From NCBI RefSeq assembly GCF_009725205.1, contig NZ_WNZY01000005.1:186001-250000 (forward strand): DNA of 64,000 nucleotides, in the 5' to 3' direction. The notes below the pieces were generated by a model that saw only the letters and a list, made by a program, of their open reading frames with translations, was not told where the DNA came from and made no database searches. A program made the position numbers and the translations under genes. Origin of the DNA: Paenibacillus timonensis. GTDB lineage: Bacteria > Bacillota > Bacilli > Paenibacillales > Paenibacillaceae. Shown here one piece after another: positions 35,733 to 44,418 of this stretch (positions are counted from its first letter, which is position 1; every line of letters starts with the position of its first letter).

Positions 35733-36239
35733 ATGGGTGTGTTAGACGGTAATCCGAAGCACGAGCCGATGCATTACGGTGAAATCTTTACCATTTGGGA
35801 AAGCTCGATGGCGGCCAAGATGATCTTGTCCTGCTACCAGCTGTTCACGTATCATGCGGGTGACAAAGATTTGAAAGAGATTCTAAAGGATCTGATGGAT
35901 CAAGCCAGGCTGGAAATCAAAGAATTGGACAAGTTGTTAACGGACAATGGGATTACCCCCTCCCCGATGCTGCCGGAACGGCCGGAAGCAAAGCTGGAGG
36001 ATATCCCGCCAGGCGCTAGATTTGCCGATGCGGAAATCGGGGCGAAGATTGCCATGGATACCGCCGCTTCATTAGCGGGTTGCAGCGGGGCAATGGGTCT
36101 GTCGATCCGGGAGGATATCGGTGCCCTGTTCGCCAAATACCATGCAACTAAAACCGCGCTGGGACTAAGAATCTTGCGTATGAGCAAGGAAAAAGGCTGG
36201 CTAATTCCTCCCCCACTGCAAGTCAAGAAACCCGAGTAA
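35733..36239 (+). CDS. DUF3231 family protein
   Basis: 168 residues, soluble, all-alpha. DUF3231 signs: EPMHYGEIFTIWESSMAAKMILSCYQLFTYHAGD, then LEIKELDKLLTDNGI-PSPMLPERPEAK, and the end RILRMSKEKGWLIPPPLQ. Members form ferritin-like helical bundles and are found almost only in spore-forming Bacillota; role unknown. Many paralogues have two such repeats, this one has one. AAGGAGATTCTTTT precedes ATG. Confidence 0.88.
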   Translation: MGVLDGNPKHEPMHYGEIFTIWESSMAAKMILSCYQLFTYHAGDKDLKEILKDLMDQARLEIKELDKLLTDNGITPSPMLPERPEAKLEDIPPGARFADAEIGAKIAMDTAASLAGCSGAMGLSIREDIGALFAKYHATKTALGLRILRMSKEKGWLIPPPLQVKKPE

Positions 36240-36243
36240 AAAC

Positions 36244-36281
36244 AAATTAAGGGAGAATCCTTTGCGACTCTCCCTTAATTT
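36244..36281. terminator. Two-way terminator
   Basis: AAATTAAGGGAGA (36244-36256) pairs with TCTCCCTTAATTT (36269-36281). Overlaps the stop codon of comB and serves the DUF3231 gene too. Confidence 0.8.
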
Positions 36282-36970
36282 ACATCCTCCCGTTCAATGA
36301 TCGGGATTCCGTCGCGAATCGCTACTTTCATGACGAATTTCGCAGATCGCTCCTGTAAGCACAATTCCAAATCCTCGGGTAGAAACGCCGGCTGCTCCGG
36401 ATCGAAAAACTTGGCCGCTGCCGACGATCCGCGTATGCGCTCCAAGGTTTGCGCCGCAGTTGGTCTACCTTCTCCACTTAATATCCCGGCGATATATTCC
36501 GCGCAAGCCAGATCGTCATCCCCCGTCGGATGCGAAGCGATCAAGTGCAGCGACAGTTCGGGGCCCGAGCTCATGAGCCGGCTTTTGATCCATGCCGCCG
36601 TCGTGGCCGCATTAGAGAACCCCGTTACAAAAATGTGCTTGGCGTTCAAAGAGTTCAAAGTGGCCTCTACGCCATTCGTTGTTTTTTGAATCAACGTTTT
36701 TCCGGCTAGGTCAGCTAGCGCGATCCGAGCAGGCGAATTATCCAAATCAAAACCCGGAATAGGCAAGCCATTAATTTCTCCCGCCAGCAAGAAATCGGGA
36801 TGGTCCCGTTTGAAATGAAACGCCTCTTCCAGCGAACCGGCCAATATAATCCTTTGAGCTCCCCGGATAAAAGCGTAATGGGCCACCGTAAAAGCCCGGA
36901 TCACATCGATCACCACATGGACCTCCGCATCCGCCAGCCGGTGGTTATTTCCCTGTATGATTTGGATCAT
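36275..36970 (-). CDS. comB: 2-phosphosulfolactate phosphatase (ComB)
   Basis: 231 residues of the ComB family, which removes phosphate from 2-phosphosulfolactate to give 3-sulfolactate. Typical pieces: VHVVIDVIRAFTVAHYAFIRGAQRIILA, LAGEINGLPIPGFDLDNSP, TTNGVEATLNSL and FVTGFSNAATTA, then HPTGDDDLACAEYIAGIL; these contain the Mg-binding acids and small active-site motifs. GGGTAGGGGAACC precedes ATG. It is divergent from an MFS gene that is followed by comA, so both enzymes of the pathway bracket a transporter. In B. subtilis the homologous genes (yitC, yitD) act in the sporulating mother cell. Confidence 0.88.
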   Translation of the reverse strand: MIQIIQGNNHRLADAEVHVVIDVIRAFTVAHYAFIRGAQRIILAGSLEEAFHFKRDHPDFLLAGEINGLPIPGFDLDNSPARIALADLAGKTLIQKTTNGVEATLNSLNAKHIFVTGFSNAATTAAWIKSRLMSSGPELSLHLIASHPTGDDDLACAEYIAGILSGEGRPTAAQTLERIRGSSAAAKFFDPEQPAFLPEDLELCLQERSAKFVMKVAIRDGIPIIEREDVN

Positions 36971-37116
36971 GGTTCCCCTACCCTTTCTGTTTTGAACATT
37001 ACCAGCTTATGCCTGATGGGTGGGAAGCCGTGCTAATGGATGCATACCCGATTTCCGAATGACAAATAATGAACGTATTCATTGTGTTTCGAATTCAATC
37101 ATGAGGAGCTAAACCC

Positions 37117-38427
37117 ATGAATAACACCAAAACGCGGAAAAGGCTGCAAATCACATTCCAAAGCGACATTTCGTTTCCCGAGGAGGAGTCGACAGAGGGA
37201 GCCAAGGAGAAAGCGGAAGCCTCGGAGCAGAGCGGGTCCAAAGGGCGGATATGGGAGTTCATGGCCATCGCTACCATCCCGATTGTGCTTGTGTTCGGTA
37301 ACTCGATGCTGGTGCCCGTCCTTCCGGAAATGCAACGGCAGTTGCAAATCAGTAAATTTCAAAGCAGCTTGATCATTTCGATTTTCTCTTTGGCGGCGGG
37401 CTTGTTCATCCCGGTAATTGGTTATCTATCCGACCGGTTTGGACGTAAGAAAATCATCATTCCCGCATTGATCGTTTACGGAGGTGCCGGGGTTTTGGCG
37501 GGATTCGGGGCGATATGGAACTCATATACCGTCATTATCACGGCGCGGGCCATTCAGGGCATGGCGGCTGCAGGTACAGCACCCATTGCCATGGCGTTAG
37601 TAGGCGATTTGTATAAAGGCGGAACGGAAAGTAAAGCTTTGGGATTGATTGAAGCATCTAACGGCGTTGGCAAAGTGCTTAGCCCGATAATCGGTTCATT
37701 ACTAGTGCTGATCGTTTGGTATGCTTCTTTTTTCGCGTTCCCCGTATTCTGTGCCCTCTCGCTGTTTGCCGTGATGTTTCTGATCAAGGAACCTCAGTTG
37801 GGCGAGAAACAGCCATTGAAGTCCTACATCCATAAAATCGGTCAAATTTTCCGTAAAAAAGGGAGCTGGTTGATCACTTCCTTTTTCGCAGGTTCTTTAG
37901 GGCTGTTCATTTTGTTTGGCGTTTTGTTTTACTTATCCAATACCTTGGAAGAGGCTCCTTACCATATCGACGGAGTCCTAAAAGGCGCGGTTTTAGCCAT
38001 CCCCCTGCTCGGCATGGTCATCACTTCCTATACGACGGGCAGCCTGATCAAGAAGAAAGGCCTGTTAATTCGCTGGCTGATGAACATCGGGCTGATTATG
38101 ATGACGCTTGCGCTGGCGGCGACGATATTCTTCTTCAAGAACATTTATGTATTTATCGGCTTACTCACAGTCAGCAGTATCGGAACCGGCCTTCTCCTGC
38201 CGTGCTTAAATACGATGATTACCGGCGCGGTGCAAAAGAGCGAACGCGGCATGATCACGTCGCTGTACAATAGCCTGCGGTTTTTAGGCGTTGCCTTTGG
38301 TCCGCCCCTGTTCGGATGGATGATGGACATTTCCGACCGTGTCGTGTTTATCACCGTGTCTTGCTTATCCCTGGTCACCTTGGGGCTGGTGTTTTTCCTG
38401 ATCAAACCTCCTTGTCAAATCAGCTGA
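37117..38427 (+). CDS. MFS exporter, 12-helix drug/metabolite type
   Basis: 436 residues. An unusual hydrophilic, charged N-terminal extension (residues 1-45: KRLQITFQSDISFPEEEST...) precedes 12 membrane helices. Motif A is GYLSDRFGRKKIIIPALIVYG after helix 2. Close in style to Bacillus YmfD/YfmO-type exporters. GAGGAGCTAAACCC precedes ATG. Lies between comB (divergent) and comA (same strand, 112 bases later), so export of sulfolactate or a related acid is a reasonable guess, not shown. Confidence 0.88.
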   Translation: MNNTKTRKRLQITFQSDISFPEEESTEGAKEKAEASEQSGSKGRIWEFMAIATIPIVLVFGNSMLVPVLPEMQRQLQISKFQSSLIISIFSLAAGLFIPVIGYLSDRFGRKKIIIPALIVYGGAGVLAGFGAIWNSYTVIITARAIQGMAAAGTAPIAMALVGDLYKGGTESKALGLIEASNGVGKVLSPIIGSLLVLIVWYASFFAFPVFCALSLFAVMFLIKEPQLGEKQPLKSYIHKIGQIFRKKGSWLITSFFAGSLGLFILFGVLFYLSNTLEEAPYHIDGVLKGAVLAIPLLGMVITSYTTGSLIKKKGLLIRWLMNIGLIMMTLALAATIFFFKNIYVFIGLLTVSSIGTGLLLPCLNTMITGAVQKSERGMITSLYNSLRFLGVAFGPPLFGWMMDISDRVVFITVSCLSLVTLGLVFFLIKPPCQIS

Positions 38428-38538
38428 TCTTTCACCAATATTTGTTAATTCCATGGGCACCTGCTGCGATGAATTCGCATATGATGCCTATGTCATCGGT
38501 GAAACGATAAGTTAACAAGGAAACGAGGAGATTCCAGT

Positions 38539-39402
38539 ATGAAGAGTACCTTACGTGCCGTCTGGCCTGCCGAGTTATTTGATCCGAGCGGACTACGTCA
38601 GACCATCGAGCCGGAAGGAAGTTTGCCCGAATTGCAGGTTACCGGTCCCGGCCTGACGATGGTGATCGATAAAGGACTCGGGCGGACCGCCTTCACAGAT
38701 TTCATTGAACTGGCTGCGGGTTACGTAAATTGCATCAAATTCGGCTTTGGTACAGCCCCGCTCTACAGCACGGAGTTATTGATGTACAAAATTAACCTTG
38801 CCAAGCAGCATGGGATTATGGTGATGCCTGGCGGGACGCTGTTAGAGACGGCGGTTCAGCAGGAAGTTGTCTCGGGCTTCTTCAATACCATTTGCCAGCT
38901 TGGCTTTAATGGCATCGAAGTGTCTGACGGCACGATTGAGCTCCCTCGTAAACGCCGTACCGAGCTGATTCAGGAAGGGAAAAACCGGGGGCTTCGAGTC
39001 GTCACCGAATTTGGCAAGAAACTAACCGGTTCTCTTATCGATGCCACTCATTTGGCAGAGACCCAGGAAGCCGATCTCAAAGCCGGAGCCGAGCTGATGA
39101 CTGTGGAAGCACGCGAATCGGGAATGGGCGTCGGCATTTTTGATGATCATGGCGAATGTCGCCAGGATATTTTGGACAATATCCTCAAATTCGTACCCGA
39201 TTCAACCAGACTGATGTGGGAAGCCCCGCTAAAACATCAGCAAGTGCTGCTGCTTCACAAATTCGGCGCGGGCGTACATCTAGGCAACATCCAGCCGCCG
39301 GATATCCTGTCGCTCGAAACGATGCGGCGGGGACTCCGTCAGGACACGTTCGAATTCGGCCTCCGGCAGAAGCCGGCTGAAGAGTGCATCTATGTGATTT
39401 AG
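38539..39402 (+). CDS. comA: Phosphosulfolactate synthase (ComA)
   Basis: 287 residues. ComA adds sulfite to phosphoenolpyruvate to give (R)-2-phospho-3-sulfolactate, first step to sulfolactate in spores and to coenzyme M in methanogens. (beta/alpha)8 fold with VIDKGLGRTAFTDFIELAAGYVNCIKFGFGTAPLY, MVMPGGTLLETAV, GFNGIEVSDGTIELP, TEFGKKLTGSL, and ELMTVEARESGMGVGIFDDHGE. The start follows GAGGAGATTCCAGT. Partner enzyme ComB is encoded 1.6 kb upstream on the other strand. Confidence 0.92.
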   Translation: MKSTLRAVWPAELFDPSGLRQTIEPEGSLPELQVTGPGLTMVIDKGLGRTAFTDFIELAAGYVNCIKFGFGTAPLYSTELLMYKINLAKQHGIMVMPGGTLLETAVQQEVVSGFFNTICQLGFNGIEVSDGTIELPRKRRTELIQEGKNRGLRVVTEFGKKLTGSLIDATHLAETQEADLKAGAELMTVEARESGMGVGIFDDHGECRQDILDNILKFVPDSTRLMWEAPLKHQQVLLLHKFGAGVHLGNIQPPDILSLETMRRGLRQDTFEFGLRQKPAEECIYVI

Positions 39403-39405
39403 CAA

Positions 39406-39449
39406 AAAATAATCGGCCAGGTAGAGCCCACCTGGCCGATTATTTTCTT
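39406..39449. terminator. Two-way terminator
   Basis: AAAATAATCGGCCAGGT pairs with ACCTGGCCGATTATTTT. Ends comA and faces the convergent hemerythrin-like gene. Confidence 0.88.
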
Positions 39450-39490
39450 TGTTGGCTTAGTTGCCCCATCCCTTTCCATTTCTCAAGGGG

Positions 39491-39904
39491 TTAGAACAAC
39501 AACCGTTCCTCTTCCTGACTATGAACTTCATTAATCTCAAGTAAGGCATACAGCTTATGGAGAAGAGTCTTACTGAATCCATTTGATTCACGCAGCTGAT
39601 GGATGTTTTTTACCACAATTCTCATCAACTCATGATCCCGTTTCAATTGCAGTACCGTTTCTTGGAGCGTTGGATTCTTCTCGACGACTTCTTGGTAGAA
39701 ACCGTCCTCTTCCGCATCCGCATGGCTTAGAATCCGTGACTCCCAGTAATCCAGCAATTCTACCATCGCCTGATCTGCCATCTCCATGTTCCCATTTGTA
39801 TACAGACTTTCGACTTCCTCCGTTTTCGACCGAGCTCCAGCCAAACCTCCGGCGTGAATGGCTTGATGAGCGTGCCGTTGCCGTAATGATGGACCAACCG
39901 GCAT
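39491..39904 (-). CDS. Hemerythrin-like (HHE) protein
   Basis: 137 residues, four-helix protein. Putative diiron ligands: His/Glu in HADAEEDGFYQEVVE (about 74-87), His in KRDHELMRIVV and His/Glu in EVHSQEEERLLF at the end, plus N-terminal His residues (RQRHAHQAIHAGG). The pattern fits HHE domains that bind oxygen or nitric oxide, though the first helix is degenerate. GGGGGAGGG precedes ATG. It is the last gene after the nitrate transporter (39 bases) and probably in its transcript; a nitric-oxide or iron-repair role would suit nitrate respiration. Confidence 0.72.
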   Translation of the reverse strand: MPVGPSLRQRHAHQAIHAGGLAGARSKTEEVESLYTNGNMEMADQAMVELLDYWESRILSHADAEEDGFYQEVVEKNPTLQETVLQLKRDHELMRIVVKNIHQLRESNGFSKTLLHKLYALLEINEVHSQEEERLLF

Positions 39905-39942
39905 AATTTTCCCTCCCCCTAATGTTAAATCTAAACCATTTC

Positions 39943-41445
39943 TTATTTCTCCGCTTTTCCTTCCGGAAGCTCAGAGAACGTCCCGACATAACGGATATCT
40001 TCCCCCGATTTGTCCTTCACGGCGCTGATATTTAACCATTGCAGATAAGTTTCGCCGTTTTTACGCTTGTTCCAGATTTCGCCCTGCCACATACCGGTTT
40101 CTTTGATGCTCTTCCACATCTGCGCATAGTAATCAGGGGATTGACGGTCTGCCCGCAGAATACTTGGCTTCTGCCCCACCGCCTCCTCTTCTTCAAACCC
40201 TGTCACCGAGGTGAACGCCGGGTTGACCGCCACAATGGTGCCTTTGGGATCCGTCACCAGAATGCCCTGTGCCGTATTATTGAATACTTCCGAGGACAAG
40301 CTCAGCTTGTCGGAATAGATCATCCAGAGCACGAGAATCAAGCTGGCTAAAGCTACCTGGGACAGTAGCATGAACCCGATGGAATACTGACCCGTTACCG
40401 AGTGGATATAGGACAACAACAGCGGCGGGAAAAACCCACCTAGTCCGCCCATCATCGAGACAATCCCGTTCACGATCCCGGCCTGCTTGTTGAAATACTG
40501 TGGAACCAGCTTGAAGATGACCCCATTCCCCGCCCCGGCAACCATCGCGATCACCAAACAGCCAACCGTGTACAACGTAAATGTCGGAGAAAAGGCCAGC
40601 ACGATGGCCGCCAGCGTAAAGCCTGCAAATACGATGATCAATAACATCAAGGCATTAAACCGATCCGCCAACCAGCCACCGATCGGACGCATAAAGGTTG
40701 CAAGAGCAATAAATCCGGCCGTACGCATGCCCGCATCCACTTTGGTCAGTTCAAAATTCGTCACCAAAAAGTTCGGCAGATAAACGGTGAACGCCACAAA
40801 CGACCCAAACGTGATAAAGTACAGCAGCGAGAACAACCAGAGCTTTTCATTCTTGTACACGCCCTTGATTTGTTCCATCATAGCGGTCTTCACCTTCGGC
40901 TCTTTACGGTCACCAAAGAAGAGATTCAACGCCGCAAAGACCAGCAGAAGGATCAAATACAGCTTGACGGTGGCCGACCAGCCGATTTGCGTTGCTATGA
41001 CCGGGGCGGAGAACGAAGTGACCGCGGTCCCCAGGTTTCCGAGACCATACACGCCATTGACCAAACCGTGTCGCTCTTTCGGGTAATACTTTGGCAGTGA
41101 AGTAACGCCTACGGAGAACACAGCCCCGCCAATCCCGAGAAACAACCCGCCGATGATCAAATCAACGTACGTTTTGGCTTCACTAATGTAATACACGGGA
41201 AACAGCAGCAAGATGAAGCTGATCAAGAAGACGATTCGCGCCCCAAAGATGTTAGCATAATACCCTATCGGGATACGCAAAACAGAACCCAATACGACGG
41301 GAATTGCCGTAATGATCGCAACCTTGTCGGCGGGAACCTGGATATCGTCACCCATGAAAGAAAGGAGCGACGAAATGATCACCCATACCATAAAACCGAC
41401 AATCAGATTTAACGTTTGCAGTGGCAATTGAACTTTTCTAATCAA
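39943..41445 (-). CDS. Nitrate/nitrite transporter (NarK/NarT type) fused to a C-terminal PAS domain
   Basis: 500 residues. Residues 1-375 form a 12-helix MFS nitrate porter: RIPIGYYANIFGARIVFL (motif A), the nitrate-signature glycine-rich helices GVYGLGNLGTAVTSF and GIVSMMGGLGGFFPPLLL. Residues about 383-495 are a complete PAS-PAC domain: FNNTAQGILVTDPKGTIVAVNPAFTSVTGF, GQKPSILRADRQSPDYY, MWQGEIWNKRKNGETYLQWLNIS, ending RYVGTFSELPEG. No kinase or other output follows. Start is TTG at 41445 (GGTGATCTAAT upstream). Own promoter with two NreC-type sites; adjacent to nreABC-narGHJI. Confidence 0.93.
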   Translation of the reverse strand: MIRKVQLPLQTLNLIVGFMVWVIISSLLSFMGDDIQVPADKVAIITAIPVVLGSVLRIPIGYYANIFGARIVFLISFILLLFPVYYISEAKTYVDLIIGGLFLGIGGAVFSVGVTSLPKYYPKERHGLVNGVYGLGNLGTAVTSFSAPVIATQIGWSATVKLYLILLLVFAALNLFFGDRKEPKVKTAMMEQIKGVYKNEKLWLFSLLYFITFGSFVAFTVYLPNFLVTNFELTKVDAGMRTAGFIALATFMRPIGGWLADRFNALMLLIIVFAGFTLAAIVLAFSPTFTLYTVGCLVIAMVAGAGNGVIFKLVPQYFNKQAGIVNGIVSMMGGLGGFFPPLLLSYIHSVTGQYSIGFMLLSQVALASLILVLWMIYSDKLSLSSEVFNNTAQGILVTDPKGTIVAVNPAFTSVTGFEEEEAVGQKPSILRADRQSPDYYAQMWKSIKETGMWQGEIWNKRKNGETYLQWLNISAVKDKSGEDIRYVGTFSELPEGKAEK

Positions 41446-41499
41446 ATTAGATCACCTTTTTCAAATGACTTCGGAATGACCATCGATTTCCCCACCCGT

Positions 41500-41564
41500 A
41501 TTTTAGCCGATTCCCTAATTGGGCCTGAATAGGGTTTTCCCCCATTTATTTCGGGAAACTCCCT
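41500..41564 (-). promoter_or_regulatory. Nitrate-transporter promoter with two NreC-type boxes
   Basis: Minus strand -10 TAAAAT (41505-41500). Two dyads lie upstream: AGGGTTTTCCCC at 41531-41542 and GGGAAACTCCCT at 41553-41564, both of the form AGGG-N4-yCCC when read in one direction or the other. Centres are at about -43.5 and -65.5 from the predicted start, 22 bp (two turns) apart. They resemble the GC-rich palindrome bound by staphylococcal NreC. Confidence 0.65.
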
Positions 41565-41583
41565 ACCGGTCCAATTTGGACAC

Positions 41584-41620
41584 AAAAAAGCCCATAAGCA
41601 CCGGTTGATGTTTATGGGCT
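41584..41620 (-). terminator. Terminator after the hemerythrin gene
   Basis: Minus strand AGCCCATAAaCATC / GGTGcTTATGGGCT followed by TTTTTTG. Separates the nre-side transcript from the transporter gene. Confidence 0.85.
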
Positions 41621-41637
41621 GCTCATTGAATGGGAAT

Positions 41638-42156
41638 CTATTCAACAATCAGGGTGTAAAGCTCCTTATTCAACTGCTCTCGTTCTGCCGGCTTCATGAC
41701 CTGTCTGGTCATCGGGAACAACACCGTCTCTTCTTTGACGAAATGCACGGTCAAAATTTCAAATGCTTCCCCCGCGTCCCGAGACAGAGCCTTCATTTCC
41801 TCCAACGAAAACTCACCGTTAGCATAATGAAGGAAATGGTCGATATATGCGAAAATCTCCTCATGTTCCTGTTCGATCGAAACAATCGGACCTTGATCAT
41901 ATCCTATATGTTTCCCCAATCGCGGAAAAAAATAAGTCTCTTCTTTTTGAAAATGCTTGCGCAAAGGTGATTTGAATTCGCGAATCAATTCACACAAACG
42001 CGTGAACTGTAGTTTGGCCTGGTCCGAGGAATAGCGATCGTTCTGAAAATCCAGTACGATCGTATGCCATTCGTTCATTAAACTAGCCAAATACCGGTGT
42101 TCATTCTCTAAAATACGCATGGCGGGCAATTCGCTTTGCAGTGTTCTTTGTTCCAT
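41638..42156 (-). CDS. Hemerythrin-domain protein
   Basis: 172 residues, a full HHE diiron domain: ENEHRYLASLMNEWH (helix 1), HFQKEETYFFPRLGKH, IEQEHEEIFAYIDHFL and HFVKEETVLFPMTRQ, giving the paired His/Glu ligands as in the C-terminal part of ScdA/YtfE/RIC iron-cluster repair proteins, but without their N-terminal domain. CGGAGGCTGGTAAT precedes ATG. It begins 14 bases after nreC, so it is the last gene of the narGHJI-nreABC run or of the nre unit. Probably handles nitric oxide, oxygen or iron during nitrate reduction (inference). Confidence 0.85.
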   Translation of the reverse strand: MEQRTLQSELPAMRILENEHRYLASLMNEWHTIVLDFQNDRYSSDQAKLQFTRLCELIREFKSPLRKHFQKEETYFFPRLGKHIGYDQGPIVSIEQEHEEIFAYIDHFLHYANGEFSLEEMKALSRDAGEAFEILTVHFVKEETVLFPMTRQVMKPAEREQLNKELYTLIVE

Positions 42157-42170
42157 ATTACCAGCCTCCG

Positions 42171-42818
42171 TTAAAAATCCAGCAGCTTTTTCTTAATGGC
42201 ATATTCCACCAGCTCGGGTCTTGATTTCAAATTTAGCTTTTCCATGATTTTGGCTTTATGGGCCTCAACGGTTTTCACAGAGATGTGCAACATTTCGGCG
42301 ATCTCCTTGTTTCCATACCCTTTGGCAACCAGGGGTAAGATCTCGATTTCACGGGTGGACAACAGTTGATACGGGTTACTCTCATCTGCCTGCTGATCGT
42401 GGTTTACAAATTCACGGACAAGGGAAGACGCGAGCTTCGGATGGATATAAACGCCACCTTGATGCACCATACGAATGGCCGAGACAAGCTGTTCGTCCGG
42501 GGAATTCTTCAGGACATATCCGCGTGCGCCTTTCTTAAGCACATGAAATAAATACTCCTCGTCATCGTGCATCGTCAAGATAATGATATGGGTCTCGGGA
42601 AAATCCTCGTGGATTTTGGCCGTTGCAATCAAGCCGCTTTCTCCCGGAGGCATGCTGAGATCCATCAGCAAAATGTCTGGGCGGTGTTTAGCCACCATTT
42701 TGTAGGCCTCAATCCCGTCGGCGGCCGTCGCCACCACTTCCATATCCTCTTGAAAATTGATGATCATCGTAAAACCGCTCCGGACGACAGCGTGATCATC
42801 CGCGATTACCACCTTCAC
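42171..42818 (-). CDS. nreC: Response regulator NreC
   Basis: 215 residues, NarL/FixJ family. Receiver: [13 protein letters not shown], phospho-Asp in [17 protein letters not shown] (about 54), [13 protein letters not shown]-terminal LuxR helix-turn-helix: [48 protein letters not shown]. Starts with GTG at 42818 behind GGGGGAAGG. Paired with the Fe-S oxygen sensor NreB; predicted to bind the AGGG-N4-yCCC boxes before narG and the nitrate transporter gene. Confidence 0.93.
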   Translation of the reverse strand: MKVVIADDHAVVRSGFTMIINFQEDMEVVATAADGIEAYKMVAKHRPDILLMDLSMPPGESGLIATAKIHEDFPETHIIILTMHDDEEYLFHVLKKGARGYVLKNSPDEQLVSAIRMVHQGGVYIHPKLASSLVREFVNHDQQADESNPYQLLSTREIEILPLVAKGYGNKEIAEMLHISVKTVEAHKAKIMEKLNLKSRPELVEYAIKKKLLDF

Positions 42819-42874
42819 AGAACCTTCCCCCTTGCCCTCGAAAGTTAACCCTACCTACTGGGCGCTATGGCCGC

Positions 42875-43936
42875 CTACAGAGAGAACGCTCCGAACGGAA
42901 CTCGCAAATGGACCGTTGTGCCTTCCCCCCGTTTAGAGGTAATGGAAATTTCGCCGCCTACGAGCTCGGCTCGCTCTTTCATCCCATAGATACCAAGTCC
43001 GGTTCCCTTTGGATCGTTCGTATTCACGTCGAATCCGTTTCCCTGATCGGAAACCATGAGCTCCAGCAAATGCGCCGAAGCAAACAGACGCACGTTAATC
43101 TCGTCAATATCGGCATATTTCAAGGCATTAAGTACCGATTCCTGGCATACCCGGTAAACGACCGTTTCCACTTCACTGTTAAAACGCTGACCGCCGAGCT
43201 CCGCAACAAATCGTACCAGCACGCCATAATTTTTCTCAATCCATTTAAAATGAGAACGGAAGGCCGCGTCTAGGCCGAGATCATCCAGCGAAGCCGGCCG
43301 CAGCTCCACTGACAGGTTGCGGATTTGCTCCAGCAACCGGGTGAGCGAGGCTTCGGTTTGCTGGATTTTTTGCAGAGCCTCTTCTTGTACGTTCAAATAT
43401 TTGAGCACCCGCAGGTCCACCAGCGAGCTAATCAACTCTTGCGCTACGCTGTCGTGCAGTTCGCGGGAAATCCGCTTACGTTCGTCTTCCTGGGCCTTAA
43501 TGACGCTCTTCATCATCGTGTTCTGATTGAGCAACTGCTGCGTCATAAGTTGATTCGTCAAATCGCGCAAGGTAAGCACCCGGATGCCCGCCGCCGTATC
43601 TACGGTTTGAAAGCTGGCGGAGAACGGCACCACACCTTTGGTTTTCGTCTCCAGATAGAGCTGGAAGGAGCTGAAGTCCTTCTCCGTGTTGGACAGATAG
43701 CAATTTAAGCAAGACATCGGTTCTTCTTCACTGGTGTAGCCCCGGCAGGAGAAGCAAAACGAATTGCTGTCCGGTCCGGCTGGTTCCTCCAGCACTCGGC
43801 GATCCAGAAGACGTTCGGCCCGAGAATTCATCGCCATGACCCGATGTCCGGCATCAAAGAAAATAATAGCATCGGAGCTGTGTTCAAATTGTTTCTGAAG
43901 CAGCTCGATCGGTATATTCAAGGATGAAGGATTCAT
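42875..43936 (-). CDS. nreB: Oxygen-sensing histidine kinase NreB
   Basis: 353 residues, soluble kinase. N-terminal PAS-like part (1-~110) with four Cys in C-x2-C-x11-C-x2-C (CFSC at about 57 and CLNC at about 71), exactly the spacing that binds the oxygen-labile [4Fe-4S] cluster in staphylococcal NreB. The kinase core is HisKA_3 type: ERKRISRELHDSVAQELISSL (phospho-His), then VCQESVLNALKYA, DQGNGFDVN, GLGIYGMKERAELVGG. Its ATG overlaps the nreA stop. Active without oxygen, modulated by NreA/nitrate (family knowledge). Confidence 0.95.
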   Translation of the reverse strand: MNPSSLNIPIELLQKQFEHSSDAIIFFDAGHRVMAMNSRAERLLDRRVLEEPAGPDSNSFCFSCRGYTSEEEPMSCLNCYLSNTEKDFSSFQLYLETKTKGVVPFSASFQTVDTAAGIRVLTLRDLTNQLMTQQLLNQNTMMKSVIKAQEDERKRISRELHDSVAQELISSLVDLRVLKYLNVQEEALQKIQQTEASLTRLLEQIRNLSVELRPASLDDLGLDAAFRSHFKWIEKNYGVLVRFVAELGGQRFNSEVETVVYRVCQESVLNALKYADIDEINVRLFASAHLLELMVSDQGNGFDVNTNDPKGTGLGIYGMKERAELVGGEISITSKRGEGTTVHLRVPFGAFSL

Positions 43937-44391
43937 GGGTTCAGCTCCTTGATTTCAAAATCGCCAAACCTGCCTTGAAGCCATTCATACAACCGGCGTA
44001 ACTCTTCGTGCGACATTCGATTCTCTTCCCGATAACCAGTCAAGAGCACACCCTCGACCCGATCCGTCAAATACAAGGGGATCGCCGCCAAGCTGGTTAA
44101 CCGTTCCGAAATTAATATCGGATAATTGTACATCTCTTGGGGTTCGAGCCCGTCGGTGACATTTGCAACCAGCATGGGACTGCCGGTTTTGAATACGATG
44201 CCGGCAATCCCTTTACCCGACTGGAGAACGATGCGTTTATATCGATTGTTCAAGTTGCCCGAGGCATACTTCCAGGTAAGGACGAAATCGTTAACAGCCG
44301 ACTCGGCAAACGCCAGCGACACGAAGTCATACCCCATCTGTTCTCTTAATTGATCAATAAGTACCTGGTAGCAACTGGAGGTTGGATTCAT
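43933..44391 (-). CDS. nreA: Nitrate receptor NreA (GAF domain)
   Basis: 152 residues, one GAF domain. In staphylococci NreA binds nitrate and in its nitrate-free form restrains NreB. Here the domain shows LREQMGYDFVSLAFAESAVNDFVLTWKYASGN, SGKGIAGIVFKTGSPMLVANVTDG, ERLTSLAAIPLYLTDRVEGVLLTGYR. AGGGAGACGAATAC precedes ATG; 27 bases after narI and overlapping nreB by ATGA, so nreABC probably also receive read-through from narGHJI. Confidence 0.88.
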   Translation of the reverse strand: MNPTSSCYQVLIDQLREQMGYDFVSLAFAESAVNDFVLTWKYASGNLNNRYKRIVLQSGKGIAGIVFKTGSPMLVANVTDGLEPQEMYNYPILISERLTSLAAIPLYLTDRVEGVLLTGYREENRMSHEELRRLYEWLQGRFGDFEIKELNP

Positions 44392-44418
44392 GTATTCGTC
44401 TCCCTAAACTTAAAATCC

